Assembly (NCBI GenBank): GCA_016702705.1
Contig: JADJDM010000016.1
Location: forward strand, 62,001-126,000
Direction: 5' to 3'
DNA from: Bacteroidota bacterium
GTDB lineage: Bacteria > Bacteroidota > Bacteroidia > B-17B0 > Aurantibacillaceae
Length of the DNA: 64,000 nt
Shown here in pieces: positions 48,222 through 57,843 of the stretch. The notes below the pieces were generated by a model that was given only the letters and a program-made list of their open reading frames with translations, had not been told where the DNA came from and did not search any database. Numbering within the stretch: position 1 is the first letter of the stretch; each line of letters starts with the position of its first letter. A program made the translations under genes and the position numbers.

Positions 48222-49562
48222 ATGTCGCGTCTTTTCGCAATTATACGTTCATCAACACATTTTATTAATCATAAATTGTGGAGATTGCGTATTGATAAAA
48301 TGGACAAAAAGCAAGGTGTTTTAGTTAAACAACTTCGTATTTTTACTTTAGCTATTAAAGGTTTTAATGAGGATAAGTGTTTGTTAAAGGCATCAGCGCT
48401 TACTTATTATTTATTATTTTCAATTGTTCCTGTTATTGCTTTGGCCTTTGCAATTGCAAAAGGATTTGGCTTTCAAGATACCTTACAACAAAATTTACTC
48501 AACGATTTTAGCGAGCAAAAAGAAATAGTTACCCAGGTTTTTACCTATGCAAATGAAATGCTGTCTAATGCTAAAGGAGGTATCATTGCAGGTGTTGGTG
48601 TTGTATTATTGCTTTGGTCGGTAATGAAATTGTTGGGTAATATCGAGGATTCATTTAATGAGATTTGGGAAATAAAAAAATCAAGAAGTATCATTCGTAA
48701 GTTTACTGATTACTTATCTATACTTTTAATTGCCCCGATTTTTCTGTTGGTTTCGGGAAGTATAACTGTTATGCTTCGTTCGCAGATGGATAATATCATG
48801 GAAACCTTTACTTGGCTGCAAAACGCAAGCTTTTTGTTTACTGTAGTAATGAAATTGTTTTCATTTTTATTGATTACAGGCTTGTTCACTTTTATTTATA
48901 TGGTGCTCCCAAATACAAAAGTGAAATTTCGTTCGGCTTTTGTTGCAGGTATTGTTGCCGCTATTTTATTTGAATTATTAGAGTGGGCGTATATTAATTT
49001 CCAAATAGGAGTTGCTCAGTACAATGCAATCTACGGTAGTTTTGCAGCTTTACCATTGTTCTTAATATGGGTGCAATACAGTTGGTTTATTGTGTTGTTT
49101 GGTGCCGAACTAGCTTTTGCAAACCAACATGTTGGACATTACGAATTAGAAAACGAAATACAAGGAATTAGTCAGCGCTACAAAAAGGTACTTTCACTTT
49201 TAATTGCAAATAAAGTAGTTAAAAATTTTACTGAAGGTTTGCCAGCGATGACAGCAGAAGAAATAGGAGCCAAATTGGATTTACCCGTGCGTTTGGTTAG
49301 GAATATTATTTTTGAGTTTACTGAAACAGGCATGTTTAGTGCTATTAGAACAGATAATGACAAAGATTTTGCTTACCAACCTGCTATGAGCGACAGTAAA
49401 TTAAGTGTGCGCTTTGTTTTAAATACTCTAGATAAAAAAGGCGTTAATGAAATTCCAATTCAACATACTGGTGAGTTAGATAGTATTCATCATTTAATGG
49501 ATGATTTTGATGTTATCCTTGAAGAAAATAAAGGAAATATTTTAGTTAGGGATATTCTTTAA
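48222..49562 (+). CDS. YihY/BrkB-family membrane protein with winged-helix-like tail
   Basis: 446 residues. The six-helix YihY/BrkB core starts after an N-terminal leader, with the family region LKASALTYYLLFSIVPVIAL, then GGIIAGVGVVLLLWSVMK, FTFIYMVLPNTKVKFRSA and IYGSFAALPLFLIWVQYSW. The C-terminal cytosolic part (about 330-446) has the look of a winged helix (VVKNFTEGLPAMTAEEIGAKLDL), an extension found in some Bacteroidota members. The family was once called ribonuclease BN by mistake. The true role is unknown. Confidence 0.87.
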   Translation: MSRLFAIIRSSTHFINHKLWRLRIDKMDKKQGVLVKQLRIFTLAIKGFNEDKCLLKASALTYYLLFSIVPVIALAFAIAKGFGFQDTLQQNLLNDFSEQKEIVTQVFTYANEMLSNAKGGIIAGVGVVLLLWSVMKLLGNIEDSFNEIWEIKKSRSIIRKFTDYLSILLIAPIFLLVSGSITVMLRSQMDNIMETFTWLQNASFLFTVVMKLFSFLLITGLFTFIYMVLPNTKVKFRSAFVAGIVAAILFELLEWAYINFQIGVAQYNAIYGSFAALPLFLIWVQYSWFIVLFGAELAFANQHVGHYELENEIQGISQRYKKVLSLLIANKVVKNFTEGLPAMTAEEIGAKLDLPVRLVRNIIFEFTETGMFSAIRTDNDKDFAYQPAMSDSKLSVRFVLNTLDKKGVNEIPIQHTGELDSIHHLMDDFDVILEENKGNILVRDIL

Positions 49563-50270
49563 TTATACTTTGTGGCTATCCCAAACACTCGACGATAAAC
49601 CTTTGTTTGTAGCAATCATTCTAAACACCGAAAATCCCACAAGTAAAATAAGCACATGAAAAAAACACGCTGCTCTATACATCGAAAAATATTCGACATG
49701 CACATCAGTTGTTAAAAGCGAATTAGGTAATGTTAGTGTTATTATTGCTGTAATTAGTAAAACAGAAACAAAAAATGTTTCAAAATCACGAAGCGGCCAA
49801 TTCGTTATTTTTCTTTTAGTAGAAAGATTTTCTCCCCAAGTGTGAATTAAATAATAATTGCCATACATTGTTCTGCAAAACAATGCTGCTGGGCTTTTTA
49901 GGCTTGCATCAGCAATTAATTCAGCGGGGCAAAGTATTTTAAAATGACATAAATCTTTCTTCTGAAATTTATTAAAGTCTTTAATTTTTAAAATGCTTTC
50001 GTAAGGAAATTCTCCTTTAAAATAATTGCTGTCAACAAAACGCATTCTGTTTTTTATACAAAATGTTTTTAGTTCGTTCAGCGTAAATAAATTGCTTGCT
50101 TCAATGTCATCTTCATTTAATAACTCAAATGATTGATTGTATTGTTTTAAATGGTCAAGGATTTTTTTCTCAGTAAAACGCTCGTTAATCAAAATACGTT
50201 GAGCTTCTAAAATAAGTTCATCGCTTTCCTTACGTAATTTTTTTCGCTCTTGATTTAATTGATTAAACAT
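49563..50270 (-). CDS. Uncharacterised protein with two C-terminal membrane helices
   Basis: 235 residues: a soluble, mostly helical N-terminal domain (about 1-160, charged, with DELILEAQRILINERF) and two membrane helices (about 165-185 and 200-220) at the C-terminus. No family motif recognised. The stop immediately abuts the convergent YihY stop (49562/49563). The region upstream (50271-50469) holds the divergent exbB promoter; no consensus element is clear there. Confidence 0.6.
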   Translation of the reverse strand: MFNQLNQERKKLRKESDELILEAQRILINERFTEKKILDHLKQYNQSFELLNEDDIEASNLFTLNELKTFCIKNRMRFVDSNYFKGEFPYESILKIKDFNKFQKKDLCHFKILCPAELIADASLKSPAALFCRTMYGNYYLIHTWGENLSTKRKITNWPLRDFETFFVSVLLITAIITLTLPNSLLTTDVHVEYFSMYRAACFFHVLILLVGFSVFRMIATNKGLSSSVWDSHKV

Positions 50271-50469
50271 AGTAAAATCCTTTCTGCAAAGATACTGAGA
50301 AGAGCAATTGCTTTCCCCCGCTTATTTGCTAAAAAATGTTCATTTTGTTTAAAAATGAAACAAATTCTGCTTTTATACGTTCTACTAACACCTAACTGTT
50401 TAAAATTATAATTTGGCCTAAAATTACCTCTCATTAAGTAAGCTACATTCGTAACTAAAACAAATTAAT

Positions 50470-51219
50470 ATGTTAGGTATATTATTGCAATCCGTTAATG
50501 CTGCTACTACTGTGGCAGATTCTCTTCAAACAGCACTTACTACTACTGTTGCAACCGGCATAAATACTGGGGAAGTTGTTAAGCAACCAGTAACGGAAGA
50601 ATCTTTCAACCTTCTTTCAATGATTATGAAAGGTGGTATTATTATCTACCCTTTAATTTTAATGTTGTTGTTGGCTATTTACGTTTTAGTTGAGCGTTTA
50701 ATGGTAATACGCAGAGCTTCTAAAAAGAGCCCACAATTGCTTGCAAGCGTAAAAGATGCAGTTCACAAAGGAAATATTGAGTCGGCACGTACGATGTGTG
50801 TGAGTATTAATACTCCAGAGTCGATGATGATTGACAAAGGTTTGAGTAGAATTGGCCAGCCAGTTAACGATATTCGTGAAGCGATGAATGAAGCTGCTAC
50901 TATCGAAATTGGAAGATTAGAAAAAAATATGGGTATTTTAAATATCACTGGTCGTATTGCCCCGATGTTTGGATTCATTGGTACTATCATAGGTGTAATT
51001 AAAATTTTCTATGATATCGCATTGCAAGGAACTGTAGAGATATCAGTTATTTCAACAGGTTTGTATGAGAAAATGGTTTCTTCTTGTAGTGGTTTAGTTG
51101 TAGGTGTATTTGCATTTATCGCTTATCATTGGATGAATACTTTGATAGATAAGTTTGCACATAAGATGGAAGAAAGTCGTATGAATTTCCTAGATATTTT
51201 AAATGAACCTTCTAAATAA
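50470..51219 (+). CDS. exbB: ExbB/TolQ/MotA-type proton channel
   Basis: 249 residues. The N-terminal region is Thr/Val rich and probably periplasmic, with a first helix at about 52-75 (IIIYPLILMLLLAIYVLVERL). A cytoplasmic domain follows, then the two-helix channel part including GRIAPMFGFIGTIIGVIKIF and SGLVVGVFAFIAYHWMN. ExbB forms the pentameric stator that uses the proton gradient to energise TonB. It heads an exbB-exbD-tonB unit. The divergent uncharacterised gene at 50270 lies 200 bases away. Confidence 0.9.
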   Translation: MLGILLQSVNAATTVADSLQTALTTTVATGINTGEVVKQPVTEESFNLLSMIMKGGIIIYPLILMLLLAIYVLVERLMVIRRASKKSPQLLASVKDAVHKGNIESARTMCVSINTPESMMIDKGLSRIGQPVNDIREAMNEAATIEIGRLEKNMGILNITGRIAPMFGFIGTIIGVIKIFYDIALQGTVEISVISTGLYEKMVSSCSGLVVGVFAFIAYHWMNTLIDKFAHKMEESRMNFLDILNEPSK

Positions 51220-51297
51220 TTAAGAATTTAGAATGAAGAATTAAAAATGGTATAGGCAATTTTTAATTAGTAATTATTAATTTTCAATTAACAAAAA

Positions 51298-51708
51298 ATG
51301 GGATTACGTAAACGACATAGAGAAGCAGAAGTAAGTACAGATTCGTTGAACGACATCATGTTCTTCTTACTGTTGTTCTTCCTTATACTTTCAACCATGA
51401 TTAGCCCTAACGCTATGAAGGTAAACTTAGCGAGTTCTAGTAAGACAAAACAACCTGTAGAAGCCAAAAAGAAACCATTACACCTAGCTGTAACAAAAGA
51501 CAGAAAATTCTTTTTAGAAAATCAGGAGATTGAATTTACTAATTTAGAAGCTGCGATTGCAGCATTAACGAAAGAGGAAAATGAGCCATTAGTAGTTTTA
51601 AATATAGATAAAGATTTAAGTTGGCAAGATGCAATTGATGTAATGCAAATAGGCGACCGTTTAAAATGTAAGATGGTTGTATCAACAAAAGCAGCTAACG
51701 CAAAATAA
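51298..51708 (+). CDS. exbD: ExbD/TolR biopolymer transport protein
   Basis: 136 residues with one N-terminal helix (about 20-38) that carries the conserved proton-carrying Asp19 in SLNDIMFFLLLFFLI, then a periplasmic domain (about 50-136). It partners ExbB. The preceding 78 bases are AT-rich AATTAAAAAT-type repeats. The next gene begins 18 bases after the stop. Confidence 0.92.
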   Translation: MGLRKRHREAEVSTDSLNDIMFFLLLFFLILSTMISPNAMKVNLASSSKTKQPVEAKKKPLHLAVTKDRKFFLENQEIEFTNLEAAIAALTKEENEPLVVLNIDKDLSWQDAIDVMQIGDRLKCKMVVSTKAANAK

Positions 51709-51725
51709 TTCTTGATTAAGAAAGC

Positions 51726-52544
51726 ATGAATACACGAACCGAACATCCTAAGGACAGAATAGTTGCAGGATCCATTTCTTTGGGTGTAGCAGTTGCACTT
51801 TTTTTGTTTCTATTTTATTATACAATTACTACACGTAATCCTCCTTTTGATTTAATGGGTTCAGAAGGAATGGAAATGAATTTCGGAAATTATAACGAAG
51901 GCACAGGTGAAGTAGAAAATGATGGTATTGGTGACGCAACCAATGTTGTTACAGCCGAATCAGTAAGTACACCAACTCCTACATCTGAAAATAATGTAGA
52001 AACATTTGAGAATGGAGAGCCAGTTGTAAATGCAGATCCAAAAAATCCAACTCCTAAAACAGAAACTAACACGACTGTAATAACGCCAGTTAAACCATCT
52101 AATACAAATAATTCTTTACTAAATAATTTCATTAAAAACGGAACAAAGGGCGGAAACAATGGTGGTGATGGTAACTCAGGCACAGCCGGAAATGATGGAG
52201 TTCCTGATGGTAATCCAAATACAAATGGTTTAGGTGGAGTAGGAAATAATCCAAATCAAATTGGTTCAAGTACTGGAACAGGTGGCATTAGTTTAACCGG
52301 ACGAAAAATTGTAACAAAGCCTTGTCCTGTAAACGATAGTAAAGAAGAGGGAACAGTTGTGGTTACGATTAAAGTAAACAAAGAAGGTAAAGTTGTAGAA
52401 GCTGATCCAAATGGAAGAGGAACTACAACTTCTAGTTCGGTATTAAAATCTAAAGCGCGCCAAGCGGCATTATGCGCTAAATTTAGTCCCTCTGAAGCAT
52501 TTGATGAGCAAGTGGGGAACATTACCTTCAAATTCGAGTTTTAA
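51726..52544 (+). CDS. TonB-like energy transducer
   Basis: 272 residues: a short cytosolic N-terminus, a helix at about 13-34 (VAGSISLGVAVALFLFLFYY), a flexible Asn/Gly/Thr/Pro-rich periplasmic linker (about 40-185) and a C-terminal TonB-like domain (about 188-272, GTVVVTIKVNKEGKVVEADP ... NITFKFEF). It follows exbB and exbD, so the three genes form a complete PMF-driven transducer for outer-membrane uptake. The linker is glycine/asparagine rich, not the usual proline rich one. Confidence 0.85.
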   Translation: MNTRTEHPKDRIVAGSISLGVAVALFLFLFYYTITTRNPPFDLMGSEGMEMNFGNYNEGTGEVENDGIGDATNVVTAESVSTPTPTSENNVETFENGEPVVNADPKNPTPKTETNTTVITPVKPSNTNNSLLNNFIKNGTKGGNNGGDGNSGTAGNDGVPDGNPNTNGLGGVGNNPNQIGSSTGTGGISLTGRKIVTKPCPVNDSKEEGTVVVTIKVNKEGKVVEADPNGRGTTTSSSVLKSKARQAALCAKFSPSEAFDEQVGNITFKFEF

Positions 52545-52594
52545 GCGCTTAATTTCTTTATAATTTATTCTTTATAACCTAAATTCTATTTACT

Positions 52595-53161
52595 ATGGAA
52601 GCAACTACCATCGAAAAGAGGAGTAAGTTGATTGCTGGAATTATTTCGTTAGCAATCACTACATTATTAATTTTAATTCTTATCTTATTTAAAATTGTAA
52701 CAAAACCAATTGCAGCTGATGTTTTTGAGATGAGTAATGAATCAAAGAACTGTTTTCAATTTATTCGATAATGAGATGGGCAAAATGAATTCCTAGTCCA
52801 TCTCAAAGACAATGAAATTGCCCCTAACTCAAAACCAAGCTGGTTGAAAAGAAACGCCTCTGCTTGGAATTATTTAAAAGCAAAGGGTAACTTCAAGCGC
52901 AAATAATTCTCCCCGCAAAACCATTTGGAATAAAAATGGCTCTAACCACATTATTGCAAGGAGTTAGTTTGGAAAACAGAAAACTACTTAGCATGTGCGA
53001 AATAAAGGATAGTAAAGAAGAAGGAATTGTAGTGGTAAAAATTAAAGTAAATAAAGCGGGGCAAGTAATCGATGCTGACCCCAATCAACGCGGGACTAAC
53101 ACATCAAGTTCCGTATTAAAAGAGAAGCTTAAAGCTGTGCGCTTTAAAATTCGAATTTTAA
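52595..53161 (+). pseudogene. Decayed second copy of the TonB-like gene
   Basis: An ATG at 52595 opens a short frame (MEATTIEKRSKLIAGIIS, with a TonB-like membrane helix) that stops at 52771. About 200 bases later, 52973-53150 encode GVSLENRKLLSMCEIKDSKEEG then VVVKIKVNKAGQVIDADPNQRG and TSSSVLK, closely matching residues about 190-245 of the intact protein at 51726. The copy then lacks about 20 residues and ends with a frameshifted KFEF-like tail (about 53145-53161). Stops, an internal deletion and frame changes mark a gene remnant arising by tandem duplication. Confidence 0.8.
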
Positions 53162-53342
53162 GTGTTTATTTTAGCTATAAACAGCTTTCATTCTTCCAAA
53201 TTTTTCTTTCAAAAATCACCTCTTTTTTTCGACAATTTTCAACAAATTGTTAGCAAGTTTTATTGCTCAAAATCCCTATAAAATCTGTATATTTACATGG
53301 ATGTGGAAGTAGATTTATATTTTAAATTCCTCAGCACAAATT

Positions 53343-55301
53343 ATGGAAGAAACAGTAGATACAACAGAACAAAAAAATTACGGTGCGGATAGTATTCAAG
53401 TACTAGAAGGATTAGAAGCAGTTAGAAAAAGACCTGCCATGTATATTGGCGATGTGGGCGTAAAAGGTTTACATCATTTAGTATACGAAGTAGTAGATAA
53501 CTCTATTGATGAGGCTTTAGCTGGTCATTGTAAAAACATTTATGTAACTATTTTGGAAGATAACTCTATCATGGTAAAAGATGATGGTCGTGGTATTCCA
53601 GTTGATATGCATGCGAAAGAGAAAAAATCAGCTCTTGAAGTTGTAATGACGGTATTGCATGCCGGTGGTAAATTCGATAAGGATAGCTACAAAGTATCTG
53701 GTGGTTTACATGGTGTAGGTGTATCTTGTGTTAATGCATTATCTATCCATTTAAAAGCAGAAGTTCATAAAGACGGTAAATTATGGGTTCAGGAATATTC
53801 TGAAGGAAAACCTTTATTTGATGTTAAACAGGTTGGAGAAACAACTCACAGAGGTACTGTAGTTACTTTTAAACCCGATTTAACGATATTTACAACAGGA
53901 GAATACAATTATAGTACACTTGCAACGCGTATGCGTGAGTTAGGATACTTAAATAAAGGTATTCGTATTACATTAATTGATAACAGAAACAGAGACGAAC
54001 AAGGTGTAGCTTTTTCTGAAGAATTTTATTCTGAAGGTGGATTACGTGAGTTTGTTCAATACGTTGATCAAGCTAAAGAACAATTAATTGATGAGGTTAT
54101 TTATATTGAAGGTGAAAAAGCAGGAATTCCTGTAGAAGTAGCTATGCTTTATAATACATCTTATGCTGAAACAGTTCAGAGTTATGTAAATAACATCAAC
54201 ACTCACGAAGGTGGAACTCACTTAGCAGGTTTTAGAAGAGGTTTAACTCGTACATTAAAATCGTACGCAGATAAAACTGGGTTGCTTTCAAAAGTAAAAT
54301 TGGAAATCAGTGGTGATGACTTCCGTGAGGGTTTAACTGCAATTATTTCGGTTAAAGTTCAAGAGCCACAATTTGAGGGGCAAACAAAAACAAAGTTAGG
54401 TAATAACGATGTTATGGGTGCTGTTGATCAAGCAGTGAGCGAAATGCTTTCTAATTATTTAGAAGAACATCCTAAGCAAGCACGTATGATTGTTGACAAG
54501 GTAATACTTGCAGCAACTGCTCGTCATGCAGCTCGTAAAGCGCGTGAAATGGTGCAACGTAAAAGTGTTATGTCGGGTGGAGGATTACCTGGTAAATTAG
54601 CTGATTGTGCAGATAAAGATCCAGCTGCTTGTGAGTTGTTCTTAGTTGAGGGTGACTCGGCAGGTGGAACAGCTAAACAAGGCCGTAATCGTGCATTTCA
54701 AGCTATCTTACCTTTAAGAGGTAAAATCTTAAACGTTGAAAAAGCATTAGAATATAAAATTTACGATAACGAAGAGATTAAAAATATATTTACTGCACTT
54801 GGCGTATTCAGAGGAACAACCGAAGATGAGCGCGCATTGAATATTGAAAAATTACGTTACCATAAAGTAATTATTATGTGTGATGCCGATATCGATGGTT
54901 CTCACATTACAACACTAATTTTAACATTCTTCTTCCGTCACATGAAAGAATTAATTGAGAAAGGTCATATTTATATTGCCACACCTCCATTATATTTGGT
55001 GAAAAAAGGAAAAGAACAACGTTACTGTTGGACAGAAGATGAGCGCGCTGGATTTGTAAAAGAATTAGGCGGAGATAAACCAGAGTCAGTTGGTATACAA
55101 CGTTACAAGGGTTTAGGTGAGATGAACGCGGAGCAATTGTGGGAAACTACATTAAATCCAAACTTCAGAACATTGCGCCAAGTAACAATTGAAAACGCAG
55201 CAGAAGCTGATCATATTTTCTCGATGTTGATGGGAGACGAAGTTCCACCACGTAGAGATTTTATTGAGAAGAATGCGAAGTATGCGAAAATTGATGCTTA
55301 A
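53343..55301 (+). CDS. gyrB: DNA gyrase subunit B
   Basis: 652-residue type II topoisomerase ATPase subunit. The GHKL ATPase domain includes Glu49 and Asn53 in YEVVDNSIDEALAGH and the ATP lid GGLHGVGVSCVNAL. The Toprim domain has E436-GDSAGG and IMCDADIDGSHI, and the C-terminus has QRYKGLGEMNAEQLW and MGDEVPPRRDFIE. No long insertion is present. The ATG at 53343 is preceded by an AT-rich region without a clear -7 consensus. Confidence 0.98.
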   Translation: MEETVDTTEQKNYGADSIQVLEGLEAVRKRPAMYIGDVGVKGLHHLVYEVVDNSIDEALAGHCKNIYVTILEDNSIMVKDDGRGIPVDMHAKEKKSALEVVMTVLHAGGKFDKDSYKVSGGLHGVGVSCVNALSIHLKAEVHKDGKLWVQEYSEGKPLFDVKQVGETTHRGTVVTFKPDLTIFTTGEYNYSTLATRMRELGYLNKGIRITLIDNRNRDEQGVAFSEEFYSEGGLREFVQYVDQAKEQLIDEVIYIEGEKAGIPVEVAMLYNTSYAETVQSYVNNINTHEGGTHLAGFRRGLTRTLKSYADKTGLLSKVKLEISGDDFREGLTAIISVKVQEPQFEGQTKTKLGNNDVMGAVDQAVSEMLSNYLEEHPKQARMIVDKVILAATARHAARKAREMVQRKSVMSGGGLPGKLADCADKDPAACELFLVEGDSAGGTAKQGRNRAFQAILPLRGKILNVEKALEYKIYDNEEIKNIFTALGVFRGTTEDERALNIEKLRYHKVIIMCDADIDGSHITTLILTFFFRHMKELIEKGHIYIATPPLYLVKKGKEQRYCWTEDERAGFVKELGGDKPESVGIQRYKGLGEMNAEQLWETTLNPNFRTLRQVTIENAAEADHIFSMLMGDEVPPRRDFIEKNAKYAKIDA

Positions 55302-55316
55302 GAACTAAGTTAAAAG

Positions 55317-55375
55317 ATTTAAGTTAAGAGTTAAAAGGCTTAGTGAAACTTTGTGTTCTTAGTGCCTTAGTGGTG
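55317..55375. repeat. CTTAGTG-type short direct repeats upstream of mdh
   Basis: Between gyrB and mdh, AAGTTAAAAG-like units are followed by three CTTAGTG copies (at about 55338, 55358 and 55366). Similar CTTTGTG/CTTAGTG filler occurs between genes in other Bacteroidota, as I recall. No gene is seen here. Confidence 0.5.
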
Positions 55376-55414
55376 AGAAGAAAAATGAATTTATAAACAA
55401 CAAAAAATAAAAAT

Positions 55415-56354
55415 ATGAGTAAAGTAACAGTAGTAGGAGCACGTAACGTAGGAGCGTCATGTGCTGAATACATTGCAGTTAGAGGAATTGCAAGTGAAGT
55501 AGTAATCCTTGACATCAAAGAAAATTTTGCTGAAGGAAAAGCATTAGATTTGATGCAAACGGCTACGCTAAACAAATTTGAATCACGTGTTAGTGGAAGC
55601 ACAAATGATTATGCTAAAACTGCAGGAAGTGATGTAGTTGTAATCACTAGTGGTATTCCACGTAAACCAGGTATGACTCGTGAAGAGTTAATTGGTATTA
55701 ACGCAGGTATTGTTAAAGGTGTTACCGAAAATTTATTAAAACATTCTCCAAATGCAATTATTATTGTTGTAAGTAATCCAATGGATACTATGACATACCT
55801 TGCATTAAGCGATAGCAAATTACCTAAAAACCCGTATCATTGGTATGGGTGGTATTTTAGATAGCGCACGTTTTAAATGTTATTTATCTCAAGCATTAAA
55901 TTGCTCTCCTAATGATTTAGAAGGAATGGTAATTGGTGGACATGGTGATACAACTATGATTCCATTAACTCGTTTAGCTTCTTACAAAGGAGTTCCAGTT
56001 TCTCAATTATTAAGCGAAGATGTATTGAAAAAAGTTGCTGCTGATACAATGGTAGGTGGTGCAACGTTAACAGGTATGTTAGGCACTTCTGCTTGGTATG
56101 CTCCAGGTGCAGCAGTTGCTTCTTTGGTTGATAGCATTATCAACGATCAGAAAAAATTATATCCTTGCTGTGTTGCTTTAGATGGCGAATACGGACAAAA
56201 AGATATTTGCTTAGGTGTACCAGTTGTAATTGGTAAAAACGGTTGGGAAAAAATCGTTGATGTTAAATTAAACGCTGAAGAGCAAGCAGCTTTCGCTAAG
56301 AGCGCAGAAGCTGTTCGTAATATGAATGGTGTGTTAAGCACTATGACAGCTTAA
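55415..56354 (+). CDS. mdh: Malate dehydrogenase, one frameshift
   Basis: Reconstructed as 312 residues of the LDH-like MDH family, which oxidises malate to oxaloacetate with NAD. VVGARNVGASCA at about 6-17 is the nucleotide loop. It also has ITSGIPRKPGMTREEL (substrate Arg), VVSNPMDTM, GMGGILDSARF and the catalytic GGHGDT. The frame is broken at CCC 55831-55833. Removing one C restores LPKNRIIGMGGILDSARF. The loop has Arg10 where Gly is expected (GAGNVG), a single G-to-C change in codon 55442-55444 that may also be an error. A 118-base palindrome and a terminator follow. Confidence 0.9.
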
Positions 56355-56357
56355 TTC

Positions 56358-56475
56358 GGATTCCTAAAAATTCGATTTCTCTTCGTTGGACGTCAATTTT
56401 AAAATCCTCGTTTACCGTAGTAAACTGCGGTTTTAAAATCTAGTCCGCCTCGATTAATCAAATTTTAAGAAATCC
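56358..56475. repeat. Large imperfect palindrome after mdh
   Basis: Arms 56358-56415 and 56420-56475 are imperfect reverse complements around a CGTA centre. The best paired blocks are GGATT plus AAAATT at the outer ends, and ATTTTAAAA and GTTTAC next to the loop, with a non-matching bubble of about 18 and 16 bases in the middle. It starts three bases after the mdh stop. It could be an interspersed repeat or a structured RNA. Confidence 0.75.
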
Positions 56476-56486
56476 AAAAAGAATAT

Positions 56487-56519
56487 AAAAGCCTTTCCAA
56501 GAAATTGGGAAGGCTTTTT
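56487..56519 (+). terminator. Terminator after mdh
   Basis: Stem 56487-56500 pairs with 56505-56518 (AAAAGCCTT and CCAA blocks, one mismatch), loop GAAA, then T-rich. Confidence 0.85.
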
Positions 56520-56542
56520 AGTTTTGGTAAATCTTAATGTAT

Positions 56543-56567
56543 CAGTTCGAGCGCAGTCGAGAACTTG
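56543..56567. repeat. CAGTTCGAG...TCGAGAAC inverted repeat
   Basis: Short imperfect palindrome with the same CAGTTCG/TCGAGAA core as the cluster at 17578-17760. Confidence 0.6.
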
Positions 56568-56585
56568 TTTAACGTGATATATAAG

Positions 56586-57770
56586 TTAATTGCGTTTTAG
56601 AATTAAGAAACTATGTTTATTTATTAGTTCATTGGTTTCTTTTTTAAGATTGCTATTTTCTTTATTCAATTGAATGAGCAAAAGATTTCTCCTTGTTGTA
56701 AAATATTTTCTGGAAATAAAATAGAATTTCTCCGGGTTTATTTTTTTTAGTAATTGCTCTGCCTTCTTTGTTTTTTTAAGATGGAAATACGCTTCTGCCA
56801 TCATTAACTGAAATTGCCTGTAATACCCTTTCCACACAAATTCGCGGTAGATACTATAATTTTTAGTAGCGAGATCAATTATTTTTAAAGCGTCCTTATA
56901 GTAACCTGATAAAATTAAAGCATCGGCTACAAAATAATGGAGGCCTGGGAAATTTTTAAAATGTAATCCAATTCTTGGTAATCGCTTTTCAATTGCATAT
57001 ATCTGTTTAAGTATATTATCAATTGGTTTTTCTTCTACAAAATGCTGGAAAAGAATTAAACATTGGTAATAACGGCCTAAAGGCATTGGATGAATATCAT
57101 CAGGGATTTCAATTTGCATTAGTTTTTCATAATACTGCTCCATTAAAATATTATCAGCAGATAAGAACGCACCGAAAAACAATATACAGTTACCGAAAAC
57201 TTGAGCTTCGGGTGTTTTTTTGTGTTTTAAATATTCTGTATAACCCTTGTGTTGAAAAGAAACTAAATTGTCATAATCTGGAAAATGCTCGAAATAAAAA
57301 ACCTGCGCAAGTTTATTTTTTGCTAAATCGGGCAAAATTGTTTCAAAAGCTTTTGGGTCTTCACGTAATCTTTCAGCGATCCGCCTAGATACCATTTGCA
57401 TTGTTTCATCATGATCAGCAATATCGCTATAGTCTTTTAGATTAAATATATTTTTAAAAAATGTCAATTCTTCAATTGTAACAGGCTCGACTTTTTTGTT
57501 GGGGTTTGCGTAATCGTCCCAACCATCAAATCCACAAAAAACAGAAAGTATTTCAAGTGTTTGATATGATGGTTTAAAACCGCTATTGTAAAACCCCATG
57601 AAACGTTTTAACGTAGCCGAACTAATGTAGAATTTAGTTTTTTTAAAAATGAGGTCTGATAAACGTTCGCAATCTATTGGGTTTTGAATAACGAAACCAG
57701 CCTTTAAAACAACATGTTCTTTTAATTGTTTAATTTGCTTTTCCGAAGCCTTGTTGGAGGTTCTTGCCAT
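56586..57770 (-). CDS. Uncharacterised helical (TPR-like) protein
   Basis: 394 residues from the ATG at 57770; a GTG three codons upstream is a weaker alternative. The N-terminal part (about 5-85, for example LSDLIFKKTKFYISSATLKRFMG and TLEILSVFCGFDGW) looks like a small helix-turn-helix-like domain. The remainder is a series of amphipathic helix pairs resembling degenerate TPRs (FVWKGYYRQFQLMMAEAYFHL, KKTKKAEQLLKKINPEKFY). Related proteins in Bacteroidota are unannotated, as far as I know. A regulator-like sensor is a guess. It is divergent from the GIY-YIG gene. Confidence 0.55.
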   Translation of the reverse strand: MARTSNKASEKQIKQLKEHVVLKAGFVIQNPIDCERLSDLIFKKTKFYISSATLKRFMGFYNSGFKPSYQTLEILSVFCGFDGWDDYANPNKKVEPVTIEELTFFKNIFNLKDYSDIADHDETMQMVSRRIAERLREDPKAFETILPDLAKNKLAQVFYFEHFPDYDNLVSFQHKGYTEYLKHKKTPEAQVFGNCILFFGAFLSADNILMEQYYEKLMQIEIPDDIHPMPLGRYYQCLILFQHFVEEKPIDNILKQIYAIEKRLPRIGLHFKNFPGLHYFVADALILSGYYKDALKIIDLATKNYSIYREFVWKGYYRQFQLMMAEAYFHLKKTKKAEQLLKKINPEKFYFISRKYFTTRRNLLLIQLNKENSNLKKETNELINKHSFLILKRN

Positions 57771-57843
57771 AAGATGCACAAAGATATAATCTTAATTAGA
57801 TTTCAAATTATTGAACATTAATGAATTCTTAGTGAACGAAAAT

